Part shown: positions 48,091 through 57,889 of the stretch, one piece after another
Position numbering within the stretch: position 1 is the stretch's first letter
Layout of the letters: each line of letters begins with the position of its first letter
From: Mesorhizobium sp. WSM3862
Lineage (GTDB): Bacteria > Pseudomonadota > Alphaproteobacteria > Rhizobiales > Rhizobiaceae
Direction of reading: 5' to 3'
Assembly: GCF_002294985.1 (NCBI RefSeq)
Contig: NZ_NSGE01000001.1
Location: forward strand, 186,001 to 250,000
DNA length: 64,000 nucleotides
Position numbers and translations under genes: made by a program
Notes under the pieces: generated by a model
Databases searched by the model: none
What the model saw: only the letters and a program-made list of their open reading frames with translations
What the model was told of the DNA's origin: nothing

Positions 48091-49545
48091 GTGCGTCAGG
48101 CGTTGTCGGGCTTCGTCTCCAAATCTTCATTCTCCTTCAAAGCGATCATGATTGCCGCGCTCGCGGTGACGATTGTCGCCGCCGATGTCGCCTCCGCGAT
48201 GGCGGCAAAGTCTGCCGCGATTGTCGTCGACGCCAAGACCGGAAGGGTGCTTTATTCGGCTGACGCCAACGGCCGGCGCTATCCGGCTTCGCTCACCAAG
48301 ATGATGACGCTCTACCTCACCTTCGAGGCATTGGCGAAGGGCAGGATCGGCAAGAACACGCCGGTGCCGTTCTCGGCCCATGCCGCGTCCGAGCCGCCGA
48401 CCAAGCTCGGCGTGCGCGCCGGCGGGTCGGTGCCGGTCGAGACCGCGATCCTGTCGATGGTGACGAAGTCGGCGAACGACTCGGCGACCGCGCTGGGCGA
48501 GTTGCTCGGCGGCAGCGAAGACAATTTTGCCCGCATGATGACGGCCAAGGCACGCCAGCTTGGCATGAACGGCACTGTCTTCCGCAACGCCAATGGCCTG
48601 CCCGACCCGGGCCAGTTCACCACGGCGCACGACATGGCGATGCTCGGCATCGCGCTCCGCGAGCACTTCCCGCAATATTACGGCTATTTCTCGCAGCGCT
48701 CGTTCCTCTATGGCCGCCAGCGCATCAACGGCCATAATCGCCTGCTCGGCCGCATCAAGGGTGTCGACGGCATCAAAACCGGCTACACGCGCGCTTCCGG
48801 CTACAACCTGGTCTCCTCAGTCGCCGATGGCGATCGCCGCCTCGTCGCAGTGGTGATGGGCGGCGCTTCCGGCCGCAGCCGCGACAACCAGATGGCTTCA
48901 CTGATCAACACCTATCTGCCGCGCGCCTCGGCCCGCGGCGGCGGCAACCTGATCGCCAAGGCGGGCGGCGGCAATCCGATCAAGGCTCTGGCCAAGGTCC
49001 TCCTGCCCAAGCATGACGCGCCGACTCCGGACGAAAAACCGGCTGTCGACGACACCGAAGTCGCGTCAGCCGATGACAGCGCGCCGGTCGCTGAGGAAAC
49101 CAAGCCGGTGATCCAGGTCAGGAAGGTGAAGACGGTTGCGGTGGCCGCCATGGCTCCGGCACCCGCGCCCCAAGAAACCACCTCAGAGACCGAAACCGCA
49201 TCACAGCCCGAAGCCACGTCCCAGACGGTTGCCGCTTACGCCGAGCCGGCCGCAGCCGCCGCCCCGGCCATCGATCCGGTCAAGACGGCCTCGCTGCCGT
49301 CGGGATGGGTGGTGCAGGTCGCGTCCTCGCCGACGCAATCGGGGGCTCAGGCGCTTCTCGACAAGACGACCAAGCAGGCGCCGAAGGTGCTGGCCGACGC
49401 ATCGGGCTTCACGGTCGCGTTCGACAAGGGCGGCGTCACCTACTACCGCGCCCGCTTCGGCGGTTTCGGCTCGAAGGACGCAGCCTGGAAAGCTTGCGAC
49501 GCCCTGAAGCGAAAGAAGATCGAGTGCTACGCCGTCCAGCAATAG
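48091..49545 (+). CDS. D-alanyl-D-alanine carboxypeptidase (DacF/PBP5 family) with SPOR domain
   Basis: Periplasmic low-molecular-weight penicillin-binding protein of 484 residues; it trims stem peptides. The start is GTG 48091 with GGGTAAG upstream, giving a signal-anchor-like N-terminus. Catalytic motifs are SxxK (Ser67-Lys70 in ASLTKMMTLYL), SxN (Ser127-Asn129 in KSANDSATALGE) and KTG (Lys229 in DGIKTGYTRASGYN). A long Ala/Pro/Glu/Thr linker (residues about 310-400) leads to a C-terminal SPOR domain (WVVQVASSPTQSGAQALLDK, TYYRARFGGFGSKDAA) that binds denuded septal peptidoglycan. This places the enzyme at the division site by inference. It is a solitary gene. Confidence 0.94.
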   Translation: MRQALSGFVSKSSFSFKAIMIAALAVTIVAADVASAMAAKSAAIVVDAKTGRVLYSADANGRRYPASLTKMMTLYLTFEALAKGRIGKNTPVPFSAHAASEPPTKLGVRAGGSVPVETAILSMVTKSANDSATALGELLGGSEDNFARMMTAKARQLGMNGTVFRNANGLPDPGQFTTAHDMAMLGIALREHFPQYYGYFSQRSFLYGRQRINGHNRLLGRIKGVDGIKTGYTRASGYNLVSSVADGDRRLVAVVMGGASGRSRDNQMASLINTYLPRASARGGGNLIAKAGGGNPIKALAKVLLPKHDAPTPDEKPAVDDTEVASADDSAPVAEETKPVIQVRKVKTVAVAAMAPAPAPQETTSETETASQPEATSQTVAAYAEPAAAAAPAIDPVKTASLPSGWVVQVASSPTQSGAQALLDKTTKQAPKVLADASGFTVAFDKGGVTYYRARFGGFGSKDAAWKACDALKRKKIECYAVQQ

Positions 49546-49586
49546 GCGGCTTTTGAACCTCCCGGGAAGTTCCGCGTCGAAGGAGA

Positions 49587-50285
49587 CTAGTCGTGATTGG
49601 AGAGCAAGACGTCCTTGGCTTCATTGATCCGCGCCGCCAGGACAGACGTGCCGCCGACATCGGCGTTCAGGCGCTGCATCAGGCGGCGGTGCGCCTTGCG
49701 GATATCCGCCGCGGCAGCCCCCGCTTCAAGACCAAGGATCTTGTAGGCCTCCTCCTTAGTCATGGCGCCCGCACCTGGCGCAACACCCAGCCCTTCGCCA
49801 CTGTCCGGCTGCGCGTCCTTGCGCCAGACGGGAAAACGGCCGTCAAGATACGTCTCTAGCAGCTGGCGGCTCTCCGGGTCCGGCCGCAGCTCGACATGGA
49901 GTTGCTGCAGCTCGGCGATCCCCATGGCGCTCAGCATTCTCCCCTCATAATGGCCGGCGAGAACAAGGCCTTCGAGCTTGCCGCTGTCGTGGTCGAGCTC
50001 CATTTCGAGAGCCGCGGTGCGCACGGTTGAGCGTTTGGCCGCGACAAGTTTCGGTGGCGGTCGCCTCGCCCGCATCCAGGCATACCAGCCTGCAGCCGCA
50101 ATCATCAGCAGGCCGCCAAAGCTGCTGCGGCCGACCACGAGCATCGTCGCGCCGATCAGGCCCAACAGCGCGGGTCCAAGCGTTCTGAGACTGTCCGCCA
50201 TCCTCGCTGCGTCGGCACGCACAAAGATTGTCGCGGCGCCGAAAAGCACCAGGAGCACGGCTGCCAATGCGATGATCACGCCCAT
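49587..50285 (-). CDS. Membrane-anchored J-domain-like protein lacking HPD
   Basis: A protein of 232 residues from ATG 50285. It has two membrane helices (GVIIALAAVLLVLFGAATIF and ALLGLIGATMLVV), a third hydrophobic run, and then a cytoplasmic part. The C-terminal 60 residues match a DnaJ-type J domain (TKEEAYKILGLEAGAAAADI, RKAHRRLMQRLNADVGG). The invariant HPD of J domains, needed to stimulate Hsp70, is replaced by NAD (LNADVGG). It resembles the Tim14/DjlA-like rhizobial membrane J proteins. As read it would not activate DnaK. ATG 50360 is a longer alternative. Confidence 0.85.
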   Translation of the reverse strand: MGVIIALAAVLLVLFGAATIFVRADAARMADSLRTLGPALLGLIGATMLVVGRSSFGGLLMIAAAGWYAWMRARRPPPKLVAAKRSTVRTAALEMELDHDSGKLEGLVLAGHYEGRMLSAMGIAELQQLHVELRPDPESRQLLETYLDGRFPVWRKDAQPDSGEGLGVAPGAGAMTKEEAYKILGLEAGAAAADIRKAHRRLMQRLNADVGGTSVLAARINEAKDVLLSNHD

Positions 50286-50408
50286 CAGTTTGCACCGCCA
50301 TCCAAATGATTGTGCATCGAAATCAAGATGTGGCGCAGGGGCGGTGCTTGCAAGCCCCACACCGGGCCGCTCGAAGGGCCAGCAAGCGGAAGATGAGGAC
50401 CTGCAGTC

Positions 50409-50846
50409 TTACAGCAGGCCGAGATCCGCAAGCTCCAGGCGCAGTTTCGGCGGCATCTCGGCCAATGCGGCCCTGCCCTTGCCGAGATCGGCCGGCGCAT
50501 CGGAGGGCTTAAGATAACGCCAGCCCTGGAAGGCGCGGCGCGGCTGCCAGTCGGTGCGCACCACTTCGGGATCAAGCACGAGATGGCAGCGGCCGATGCC
50601 TTCGCCGTCGACGAAAGGCCGGATCTCCGTGATCAGCTGCCGGCATTGGACGTTGCCCTTGATCACCCAGTAGAGCGAGCCGCCATCGGTGATCTCCCCA
50701 CCGCGCGTCGGCACCATGCGCGTGGTGTGCCAGTGCTCGGCCGGCTCGCCAGCGCGGCGCCGCTCGTCGAGACGGAAGGCGATCCACTCTTCCAGGTCCT
50801 CGACGCTGTCGCAGCCGACGCAGAGTTTGACGAGATTGAGAGACAT
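50409..50846 (-). CDS. DUF1489 family protein
   Basis: A protein of 145 residues with the conserved DUF1489 architecture: MSLNLVKLCVGCDSVEDLEEW, HTTRMVPTRGGEITDGGSLY, WVIKGNVQCRQLITEIR, and RTDWQPRRAFQGWRYL. The family is alphaproteobacterial and of unknown function, with no signal peptide. The conserved Cys and Trp residues might contact nucleotide or metal. It forms a separate unit beside the J-domain-like gene. Confidence 0.9.
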   Translation of the reverse strand: MSLNLVKLCVGCDSVEDLEEWIAFRLDERRRAGEPAEHWHTTRMVPTRGGEITDGGSLYWVIKGNVQCRQLITEIRPFVDGEGIGRCHLVLDPEVVRTDWQPRRAFQGWRYLKPSDAPADLGKGRAALAEMPPKLRLELADLGLL

Positions 50847-50985
50847 GCCCGCAATCTAGCGACAGCGCCGGAGGCATTCAACGCCAAGCTCGATTATGCA
50901 CAGGCCGACTGCAGCCAGATCATGAGGCCAGCGTGGCCGTTTCGATCGCTTCGGCAAACCAAGCCCGCCGGTGGGCGGGGCAAGG

Positions 50986-52389
50986 TCAGCACTCGACCAC
51001 GTTGACAGCCAGTCCGCCGAGGCTGGTTTCCTTATATTTCTCGTTCATGTCGAGACCGGTCTGGCGCATGGTCTCGATCGCAGCATCCAGCGGCACGAAA
51101 TGCGTCCCGTCGCCCTTGATCGCGAGCGAGGCGGCTGTCACCGCCTTGACCGCGCCCAGCGCATTGCGCTCGATGCAGGGCACCTGCACCAGGCCGCCGA
51201 CCGGATCGCAGGTCATGCCGAGGTGGTGCTCGAGTGCGATTTCCGCGGCGTTCTCGACCTGCTCCGGAGTGCCCCCCATGACCGCGCAAAGCCCGGCCGC
51301 CGCCATTGCCGAAGCGGATCCCACTTCGCCCTGGCAGCCGACCTCGGCGCCCGAGATCGAAGCGTTTGACTTGATGATGCCGCCGACGGCGGCGGCCGTC
51401 AGCAAGAAGTCGCGGATGCTCGGCTGGTCAGCTTCGGGATGGAAATGCAGCCAGTAGCGCAGCACTGCCGGCAGCGTGCCGGCGGCACCGTTGGTCGGCG
51501 CAGTCACCACGCGCCCGCCGGCGGCGTTCTCCTCGTTCACCGCCATGGCATAGATCGACAGCCAGTCATTGGCGAGCAAGGGGTTGGGCCGGTTCTGCTG
51601 CCACTGTTCCTGCAGCTTGTCATGCAATTGGCGTGCGCGGCGCCGCACCTTCAGTCCGCCCGGCATGATGCCGTCCTGCGACAGCCCGCGGTCGATGCAG
51701 CCTTTCATGGCGCTCCAGATCGCGTCGAGGCCGGCGTCCAGCTCCTCGCGCGACATATGCGTTTCCTCGTTGGACCGCTTCATCTCGGCGATCGAAAGCC
51801 CGCTCTTGGCCGCCATCGCCAGCATCTCGACGGCGTTCTTGAACGGATAAGGCACCTTCTTGCCTTCCGTCGTCACCGAGCCCTTGGCCTTCATGCGCTG
51901 CAACTCTTCCTCGGAGACGACGAAGCCGCCGCCGATTGAATAATAGATGCGCTTGAGCAGCAGCCGGTCGGACGCATCGTAGGCATAGAAGGCCATGCCG
52001 TTGGCGTGGCCGGTCAGCGGCGTCTTGCGGTCGAGCACCAGATCCTTGGCCGGGTCGAAGCGGTAGGCCGGATGCCCAGGCGGTGAAATCCGTTTCTCCG
52101 TTCCGATGCGGGCAACGATGCTATCCGCCTCATCCGGATCGACCGTCTGCGGCGTCTCGCCGGCCAAGCCGAGGATGACGGCGCGGTCCGAGCCATGGCC
52201 GATGCCGGTATAAGCGAGCGAGCCGTGCAGGCTGGCGCCGATGCGATCGACCTCGACGCCGGCCGGGCGCGGCCAGTCGTCGGCGAGGATTTCGTCGAGG
52301 AAACGGCGGGCAGCCGTCATCGGCCCCATCGTATGCGAGCTCGATGGACCGATGCCGATCTTGAACAGGTCGAAAACCGAAAGGAACAC
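50986..52389 (-). CDS. sdaA: L-serine ammonia-lyase
   Basis: Iron-sulfur serine deaminase of 467 residues. It converts L-serine to pyruvate and ammonia. [19 protein letters not shown] is the beta-domain start. The cluster-binding cysteines lie in [17 protein letters not shown] and [19 protein letters not shown]. It has the full single-chain (beta+alpha) architecture. No serine transporter or regulator is seen nearby. It is divergent from the DUF599 gene, with 116 nt between. Confidence 0.95.
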   Translation of the reverse strand: MFLSVFDLFKIGIGPSSSHTMGPMTAARRFLDEILADDWPRPAGVEVDRIGASLHGSLAYTGIGHGSDRAVILGLAGETPQTVDPDEADSIVARIGTEKRISPPGHPAYRFDPAKDLVLDRKTPLTGHANGMAFYAYDASDRLLLKRIYYSIGGGFVVSEEELQRMKAKGSVTTEGKKVPYPFKNAVEMLAMAAKSGLSIAEMKRSNEETHMSREELDAGLDAIWSAMKGCIDRGLSQDGIMPGGLKVRRRARQLHDKLQEQWQQNRPNPLLANDWLSIYAMAVNEENAAGGRVVTAPTNGAAGTLPAVLRYWLHFHPEADQPSIRDFLLTAAAVGGIIKSNASISGAEVGCQGEVGSASAMAAAGLCAVMGGTPEQVENAAEIALEHHLGMTCDPVGGLVQVPCIERNALGAVKAVTAASLAIKGDGTHFVPLDAAIETMRQTGLDMNEKYKETSLGGLAVNVVEC

Positions 52390-52505
52390 GCGCCGCTGTC
52401 TCCTGGAGGCCGCTCAAAACTTACATATAGGAATTCTCGCGATGTTTCCGCTGTTTTGCATGTCGCGGCGCGGCGTCAGCCGACCTTGTTTGCTCCGGCA
52501 GCGAC

Positions 52506-53282
52506 ATGTATCCGCTTGCTTCCGCCGTCGAAGCGCCCGCCGGGCCTGTGGTAAAAGAACGTAGGGGCGATTCCCTTCATCTTTCAGCGGCAGACCTTGC
52601 CGCTCTAGGCTTCTTCTTAGCCGTCTGGGTGCTGCATACGCTGGCCTCCGACGGCAAGCTCGTTAGCCGCGTGTCGCTGACCACGGCCATGAACGCTCAG
52701 CGCGAAGCCTGGATGCGCAACATGGCCGAGCGCGAGGTGCGCATAGTCGACACCGCCATCATGTCCGGGCTGCAGCAAGGCACCGCCTTCTTTGCCTCGA
52801 GCTCTCTGATCGCGCTCGGCGGCTGCTTTGCCCTTCTCGGGGCTTCCGACCGGGTTCTAACAATAATGGCTCACCTGCCGTTGGCCTCCGCATTCTCCCG
52901 CGAGGCCTTCCAGACCAAGATGTTCGGCCTGGTGCTGATCCTCGCCTTCGCCTTCTTCAAATTCGGCTGGGCCTACCGGCTGTTCAACTACTGCTCGATC
53001 CTGATCGGTGCCGTGCCGGTCCCGCATGGCGAGGCCTCGCGCAATCCGGTCAGCGGGACGGCGGTGTGGCGGGCCACCCGCATGAACGTGCTTGCCGGCA
53101 AGCATTTCAATTCCGGCCTGCGCGCCGTCTTCTTCTCGATCGGCTATCTCGGCTCGTTCGTCGGCCCGACGGTGTTCGTGCTGTCGACGCTGGTGCTCCT
53201 TGCCGTGCTTGTGCGGCGCCAGTTCTTCTCGGCCGCGCGCCAGGCAGTGCTCGGTCAGCCGCCCAGCGCCGGGAAAGGTTGA
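52506..53282 (+). CDS. DUF599 family membrane protein
   Basis: Membrane protein of 258 residues. DUF599 patterns are visible: NAQREAWMRNMAEREVRIVDT, QQGTAFFASSSLIALGGCFAL, and FAFFKFGWAYRLFNYCSILIG. Four or five hydrophobic helices are predicted, with a cytoplasmic loop between them and a final helix near residue 225. The function is unknown. Its 3' end overlaps the convergent ydcF-like gene by 28 nt. Confidence 0.87.
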   Translation: MYPLASAVEAPAGPVVKERRGDSLHLSAADLAALGFFLAVWVLHTLASDGKLVSRVSLTTAMNAQREAWMRNMAEREVRIVDTAIMSGLQQGTAFFASSSLIALGGCFALLGASDRVLTIMAHLPLASAFSREAFQTKMFGLVLILAFAFFKFGWAYRLFNYCSILIGAVPVPHGEASRNPVSGTAVWRATRMNVLAGKHFNSGLRAVFFSIGYLGSFVGPTVFVLSTLVLLAVLVRRQFFSAARQAVLGQPPSAGKG

Positions 53283-54052
53283 GCGATGCGGCCCGACAGC
53301 CAATAGGCGGAGAGCCCGATCCATTCGCGGACCGCCATGGTGGTCGCCTGCAGCGAATCGGCCGGATTGTCGCGGAACAGACCGATGCCTTCCTTGCCTG
53401 AGGTCCGGTAATCGACCGGCCAAGGGACGGTTGGAAAACCGGCCTTGTCGAACAGCGCCTTGGCGCGCGGCATATGGAAGGCAGACGTCACCAGCAGCCA
53501 TGTCTCGCCCGGTTTCGGCTCGACCAGCCTGCGGGTGAAGACTGCATTTTCGTACGTGTTGCGGGACTTGTTCTCAAGAATCAGGCGATCGGGCGCGACC
53601 CCCAGCGCGCCAAGCAGGCGCGGCGCGGTGTCGGCATCGCCCTCGCCGTCCAGGAAAAGCTCGCCATTGCCGCCGGAGACGACCACTTTCGCTTGCGGAA
53701 AACGCCTGGCGAGGATCGCCGTCTCGACCATGCGATCGCCGCCGCTGTTCAGCTCATAGCCTCCGCGCGCCAGATTGATCGCACCCTCGAAACCGCCGCC
53801 GAGCACGACGATTCCATCGACCTTGTCCGGCAGCGGCGGCTTGGGAAAGCGTTCCTCCAGCGGATTTAGCATCATCGCGCCAAGCGAGGTCCAGGCCGAA
53901 AGCGCGAGCATCAGGAAGGCGAGCACGCTGCCGGTGCCAGCCAGCCGAGGGCGGCGGAAGAGCGCCGCCAGCAGACCGGCAAGCAGCAGGAAGATCGCCA
54001 GGTTGAGCGGCTGGACGAAAAACCAAAGGATCTTGGAAAGATAGTAGAACAT
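53255..54052 (-). CDS. YdcF family protein (DUF218), membrane-anchored
   Basis: A protein of 265 residues from ATG 54052. Two N-terminal helices (ILWFFVQPLNLAIFLLLAGLL and a second) are followed by the DUF218 domain: DGIVVLGGGFEGAINLARGG, RFPQAKVVVSGG, RNTYENAVFTRRLVEPK and WLLVTSAFHMPRAKALF. The family relates to ElyC/SanA, which handle undecaprenyl phosphate metabolism and envelope integrity. The S-A-F-H-M motif and the D/N residues are the likely ligand site. A longer start at 54106 is less likely. Confidence 0.9.
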   Translation of the reverse strand: MFYYLSKILWFFVQPLNLAIFLLLAGLLAALFRRPRLAGTGSVLAFLMLALSAWTSLGAMMLNPLEERFPKPPLPDKVDGIVVLGGGFEGAINLARGGYELNSGGDRMVETAILARRFPQAKVVVSGGNGELFLDGEGDADTAPRLLGALGVAPDRLILENKSRNTYENAVFTRRLVEPKPGETWLLVTSAFHMPRAKALFDKAGFPTVPWPVDYRTSGKEGIGLFRDNPADSLQATTMAVREWIGLSAYWLSGRIAQPFPALGG

Positions 54053-54135
54053 TTCCCTCACCCCATTACGGCGCCGCGCGTCCTTTGGACGCGCAAAGGA
54101 CGCCACAACGCTAACGGACTAGATGAGGGACAACG

Positions 54136-55701
54136 CTACCACCACTTGTCCGGCTGGAACCTGCCCGCGGCCTGTTCGATGACGTGGGCGGTCTGGAACA
54201 GCGTTTCCTCGTCGAACGGCCTGCCGATGAGCTGCAGGCCGAGCGGCAGGCCTTTGCCGTCGAGGCCGGCGGGCACCGATATCCCCGGCAACCCGGCCAT
54301 GTTCACCGTCACAGTGAAGATGTCGTTGAGATACATTTTCACCGGGTCGGCGTTCATGTCCTCGTCGGCGACGCCGAAGGCAGCCGACGGTGTGGCCGGG
54401 GTCAGGATGACGTCGACACCGGCAGCAAAGACGATCTCGAAATCGCGCTTGATCAGCGTGCGCACCTTCTGCGCCTGCAGGTAGTAGGCGTCGTAGTAAC
54501 CCGCGGAAAGCACATAGGTGCCGATCATGATGCGGCGCTTGACCTCGCGGCCGAAGCCGGCGGCGCGCGTCTTCTCATACATGTCGACGATGTCCTTGCC
54601 GGGCACGCGCAACCCGTAGCGCACGCCGTCATAGCGGGCGAGGTTGGACGAAGCCTCGGCCGGCGCCACGATATAGTAGGCCGGCAGCGCGTATTTGGTG
54701 TGCGGCAAAGAGATATCGACGATCTCCGCGCCGGCATCCTTCAGCCAGGCAATGCCTTTCTGCCAGAGCGCCTCGATATCCTCGGGCATGCCGTCGACGC
54801 GGTACTCCTTCGGAATGCCGACCTTCATGCCCTTGATCGGCTTGCCGATCACCGCTTCGTAGTCCGGCACCGGCCGGTCGACCGACGTCGTGTCCTTCCG
54901 GTCGGAGGAGGCCATCGACTTCAACAGGATCGCGGCGTCGCGCACATCGCGCGCGATCGGACCGGCCTGGTCGAGCGAGGACGCGAAGGCGACCACGCCC
55001 CAGCGCGAGCAGCGGCCATAGGTCGGCTTGATGCCGACGGTGCCGGTGAAGGCTGCCGGCTGGCGGATCGAGCCGCCGGTATCGGTCGCGGTGGCGCCGG
55101 CGCAGAGGAAGGCGGCGACCGCGGAAGCCGATCCGCCGGAGGAGCCGCCCGGCACCAGCTGGGCGTTATCCAACGTCCGCGCGGTCTTCGCGCCGCCGGC
55201 CGAGACAAACCCGCCGTCGCCCTGATGCGTCGTCGGCGTCACCACCGTGTCGAGGCGCGAGCGCCGCCAAGGATTGATGACCGGGCCGTAATAGGAGGTC
55301 TCGTTGGAGGAGCCCATGGCGAACTCGTCCATGTTGAGCTTGCCGAGCATAACGGCGCCGTCGGCCCACAGATTGGATGTGACGGTCGATTCGTAGCGCG
55401 GTTGGAAACCGTCGAGCACATGGCTGCAGGCCTGGGTGTGGACGCCTTCGGTGGCGAACAGATCCTTGATGCCGAGCGGAATTCCTTCGAGCGCCCCGCC
55501 ATCGCCCTTGCCGAGCTTCGCGTCGGAAACCTTGGCCATCTCGCGCGCCTTGTCGCCGGTCACCGTGACATAGGCATTGAGCACCGGATTGGCGCGCGCG
55601 ATCGCCGAGAGATAGGCTTCGGTGATCTCGGCAGCCGAAATCTCCCTGCCGCGCAGCTTGGCGCGGGCCTCGGAAATGGTGAGATGTGTGAGGTCGCTCA
55701 T
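54136..55701 (-). CDS. gatA: Asp-tRNA(Asn)/Glu-tRNA(Gln) amidotransferase subunit GatA
   Basis: GatA, 521 residues. It hydrolyses glutamine and channels ammonia to GatB. The amidase catalytic triad is visible as Lys79 (LGIKDLF) and the two serines of [15 protein letters not shown] and [15 protein letters not shown]. Before VPGGSSGG, the segment from [16 protein letters not shown] to [10 protein letters not shown] adds roughly 28 residues compared with the family as I remember it (about 493 residues). ATG 55701 overlaps the upstream GNAT stop by one base. gatB is outside the window. Confidence 0.95.
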   Translation of the reverse strand: MSDLTHLTISEARAKLRGREISAAEITEAYLSAIARANPVLNAYVTVTGDKAREMAKVSDAKLGKGDGGALEGIPLGIKDLFATEGVHTQACSHVLDGFQPRYESTVTSNLWADGAVMLGKLNMDEFAMGSSNETSYYGPVINPWRRSRLDTVVTPTTHQGDGGFVSAGGAKTARTLDNAQLVPGGSSGGSASAVAAFLCAGATATDTGGSIRQPAAFTGTVGIKPTYGRCSRWGVVAFASSLDQAGPIARDVRDAAILLKSMASSDRKDTTSVDRPVPDYEAVIGKPIKGMKVGIPKEYRVDGMPEDIEALWQKGIAWLKDAGAEIVDISLPHTKYALPAYYIVAPAEASSNLARYDGVRYGLRVPGKDIVDMYEKTRAAGFGREVKRRIMIGTYVLSAGYYDAYYLQAQKVRTLIKRDFEIVFAAGVDVILTPATPSAAFGVADEDMNADPVKMYLNDIFTVTVNMAGLPGISVPAGLDGKGLPLGLQLIGRPFDEETLFQTAHVIEQAAGRFQPDKWW

Positions 55702-56159
55702 CAGGCAAGGCTCTTTTCGTAAAACACCGACCATTCCGAGTCGGGATAATCCAGCACCGGGCCGCAACGCGAAAACCCGGCGCGTTCGTAGACGGCCCAG
55801 GCGGCAGGGTGGCGATCGCCGGTCTCCAGAACCAGGCGCTTCAGGCCTTCCTGCCGCGCCAAACCCTCGATCCGCGCAACGATTTGGGCACCGATCTTCT
55901 GGCCGCGATGCGTCGGCCGCGTGTACATGCGCTTGACCTCGCCCACCGCGTCCGCATGACGCTTCAGCGCGCCGCAGCCGACCGCAAGGCCACCGTCGCG
56001 GGCGACGAACACGGTCGTGTCGTGGCCAGCCATCTGCTCGACGGTGAGGTGATAGCAATGTTCCGGCGGCGTCAGTTCGAGCAGCGCGGTGTTGAGTTCT
56101 GCGACCAGCGCGCGCACGTCGTCCTGCAAGGGCGTCTCGACGCCGATTTCGACGGCCAT
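55701..56159 (-). CDS. GNAT family N-acetyltransferase between gatC and gatA
   Basis: Acetyltransferase of 152 residues from ATG 56159; ATG 56177 is also in frame. The GNAT acetyl-CoA-binding motif A is [19 protein letters not shown] and [20 protein letters not shown], followed by [19 protein letters not shown]. The target is unknown. It overlaps gatA by one base (TGATG) and comes 7 nt after gatC, so it is translationally coupled within the gat operon. Insertion of a GNAT gene here is odd and may link aminoacyl-tRNA or protein acetylation with amidotransferase expression. Confidence 0.9.
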   Translation of the reverse strand: MAVEIGVETPLQDDVRALVAELNTALLELTPPEHCYHLTVEQMAGHDTTVFVARDGGLAVGCGALKRHADAVGEVKRMYTRPTHRGQKIGAQIVARIEGLARQEGLKRLVLETGDRHPAAWAVYERAGFSRCGPVLDYPDSEWSVFYEKSLA

Positions 56160-56166
56160 CCTGCCC

Positions 56167-56454
56167 TTACTCCACAACCTTGGGAACGAGGAAGAAATTC
56201 TCTTCCGTGGCCGGCGCGTTGGCGACGATGTCGACCGCCTTGTTGCCGTCGGTGATCATATCCTGCCGCTTCTTCATCTCCATCGGCGTGACCGAAGTCA
56301 TCGGTTCGACGCCGGAGACGTCCACCTCGTTCAACTGCTCGACGAAGCCAAGGATGGCGTTCAGCTCGCCTGTCATGCGCTCGGCATCCTGCTCGCTCAC
56401 CGCAATGCGGGCAAGGTGCGCGACGCGCTTCACGGTCTGAAGATCAACGGACAT
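56167..56454 (-). CDS. gatC: Asp-tRNA(Asn)/Glu-tRNA(Gln) amidotransferase subunit GatC
   Basis: GatC, 95 residues, the small subunit that clamps GatA and Gat[41 protein letters not shown] and the end [17 protein letters not shown] match the family. GAGG lies 10 nt before the start. It heads the gatC-GNAT-gatA unit. Confidence 0.96.
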   Translation of the reverse strand: MSVDLQTVKRVAHLARIAVSEQDAERMTGELNAILGFVEQLNEVDVSGVEPMTSVTPMEMKKRQDMITDGNKAVDIVANAPATEENFFLVPKVVE

Positions 56455-56591
56455 GTCTATTTGCCTCGGGAAAACCAGTGCGGGCTATAGCGGCGCCGCG
56501 CTTGCGGCGCAACATAGATCATGCCGCCGACCGGGATGCGGTGCTTCGGGCGCCGCTCTAGGTAGTGTACCCTACTACATAGGGCGAACGC

Positions 56592-57299
56592 CTAGATCGT
56601 GATCGCCTTGCCGATCTCGGGCAGCGCCACCTTGACGCCGGATCCCTCCATGCCGGCGACGAATTTGTCGGCGGTCTGGTCGATCATCGGGAAGGTGCCG
56701 AAATGGCAGGGAACGACCGTATCGAAGCTGAAAAAGCGGCGGCAGGCTAGGGCAGCCACCGCGCCGCCCATGGTAAAGCGATCGCCGACCGGCACGATGC
56801 CGATCTTCGGTTCATGCAATTCGTTGATCAGCCCCATATCGGAAAAAATGTCGGTGTCGCCCATGTGGTAGAGCGTCTTGTCCTCCGGGAAATGCAGCAC
56901 GAGCCCGCCCGGATTGCCGAGATAGGTGTTGGTACCGTCTTGTCCGCCGAACGAAGAGGAGTGCAAAGCCTGGACGAAAGTGGCGGTGAAGGGACCGCAA
57001 TCGACGGTACCGCCTATATTGCCGGGGTTTATCTTCTTATCGCTGACCCCCTGGCCGACGAAATACATGCAGATCTCGAAATTGGCGACAAGCATGGCGC
57101 CGCTCTTCTTCAGCACCTCGGCGGCGCCGCTGATATGATCGCTGTGGCCATGGGTCAGAAGAACATGCGTCACCCCTTCGGCTGGATTTTCCCAGCCGCC
57201 CGTCCATGACGGATTGCCGACCAGATACGGGTCGATGAGGATGTTGGCGTCGTTGGTCTCGATGCGGAATGCCGAATGTCCATACCAGGTCAGTTTCAT
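56592..57299 (-). CDS. UPF0173 metal-dependent hydrolase
   Basis: Metallo-beta-lactamase-fold protein of 235 residues. The start MKLTWYGHSAFRIETND is the family start (ATG 57299), followed by the zinc motif LTHGHSDH (His50, His52, Asp54, His55). GDTDIFSDMGLINELHEPKIG and VVPCHFGTFPMI complete the metal site. The substrate is unknown. It is separated from ruvX by a divergent promoter region of 86 nt. Confidence 0.94.
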   Translation of the reverse strand: MKLTWYGHSAFRIETNDANILIDPYLVGNPSWTGGWENPAEGVTHVLLTHGHSDHISGAAEVLKKSGAMLVANFEICMYFVGQGVSDKKINPGNIGGTVDCGPFTATFVQALHSSSFGGQDGTNTYLGNPGGLVLHFPEDKTLYHMGDTDIFSDMGLINELHEPKIGIVPVGDRFTMGGAVAALACRRFFSFDTVVPCHFGTFPMIDQTADKFVAGMEGSGVKVALPEIGKAITI

Positions 57300-57385
57300 G
57301 AAGGGATTCCTCGATTTTCTCGTTGCCAAAGGATAGAACGCCGAAAGCAAATTGAAAGTCCCGCGGCCAATCAAAAAGGCGCGCG

Positions 57386-57889
57386 GTGACTAACCAGGAC
57401 GAGCGGTTGGGCATCATAAGCATCGAGGAATTGCCGGCACTTCTCGCGGGCGGCCGCACGCTCGCCGGGCTTGATCTGGGCGACAAGACGATCGGCGTGG
57501 CGGTATCGGACCGAAGCCTGTCCTTTGCCCATCCGCGCCCGGTCATCCTGCGCAAGAAGTTTTCGCTCGATGCCGCCCAGTTGCTGGCTCAGCTCGAGAA
57601 GGACAATGTCGGCGCGATCGTGCTCGGCCTTCCCGTCAACATGGACGGATCGGAAGGTCCGCGCGCCCAGAAGTCCCGCGCCTTCGCGCGCAACATGGCC
57701 GCCTTGTCCGACCTGCCCTTCGTGCTATGGGACGAGCGGCTGTCGACGGTCGCGGCGGAACGGACGCTGATCGAGATGGATTTCTCGCGCAAAAAGCGCG
57801 CCGGCAAGATCGATTCGGCGGCGGCGGCCTTTATTCTGCAGGGAGCGTTGGACCGACTCCAGTCGCTCGGCCGAGCTGATCGGGGCTGA
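57386..57889 (+). CDS. ruvX: Holliday junction resolvase RuvX / YqgF family nuclease
   Basis: RNase H-fold protein of 167 residues. [20 protein letters not shown] contains the first catalytic aspartate, [20 protein letters not shown] and [18 protein letters not shown] the second block, and [16 protein letters not shown] the third. YqgF has roles in rRNA processing and junction resolution. The start is GTG 57386. The 3' end overlaps the opposite-strand DUF6105-like gene by 59 nt. Confidence 0.94.
   Translation: MTNQDERLGIISIEELPALLAGGRTLAGLDLGDKTIGVAVSDRSLSFAHPRPVILRKKFSLDAAQLLAQLEKDNVGAIVLGLPVNMDGSEGPRAQKSRAFARNMAALSDLPFVLWDERLSTVAAERTLIEMDFSRKKRAGKIDSAAAAFILQGALDRLQSLGRADRG

Noticed and set aside
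50964..50979. CCCGCC/GGCGGG hairpin after sdaA as terminator
   Set aside because: The stem is only 6 bp and lacks a U-tract on the minus strand, so it is not called a terminator.
54184..55722. 512-residue open frame on the plus strand
   Set aside because: It is antisense to gatA, which has the complete amidase signature. No independent support.
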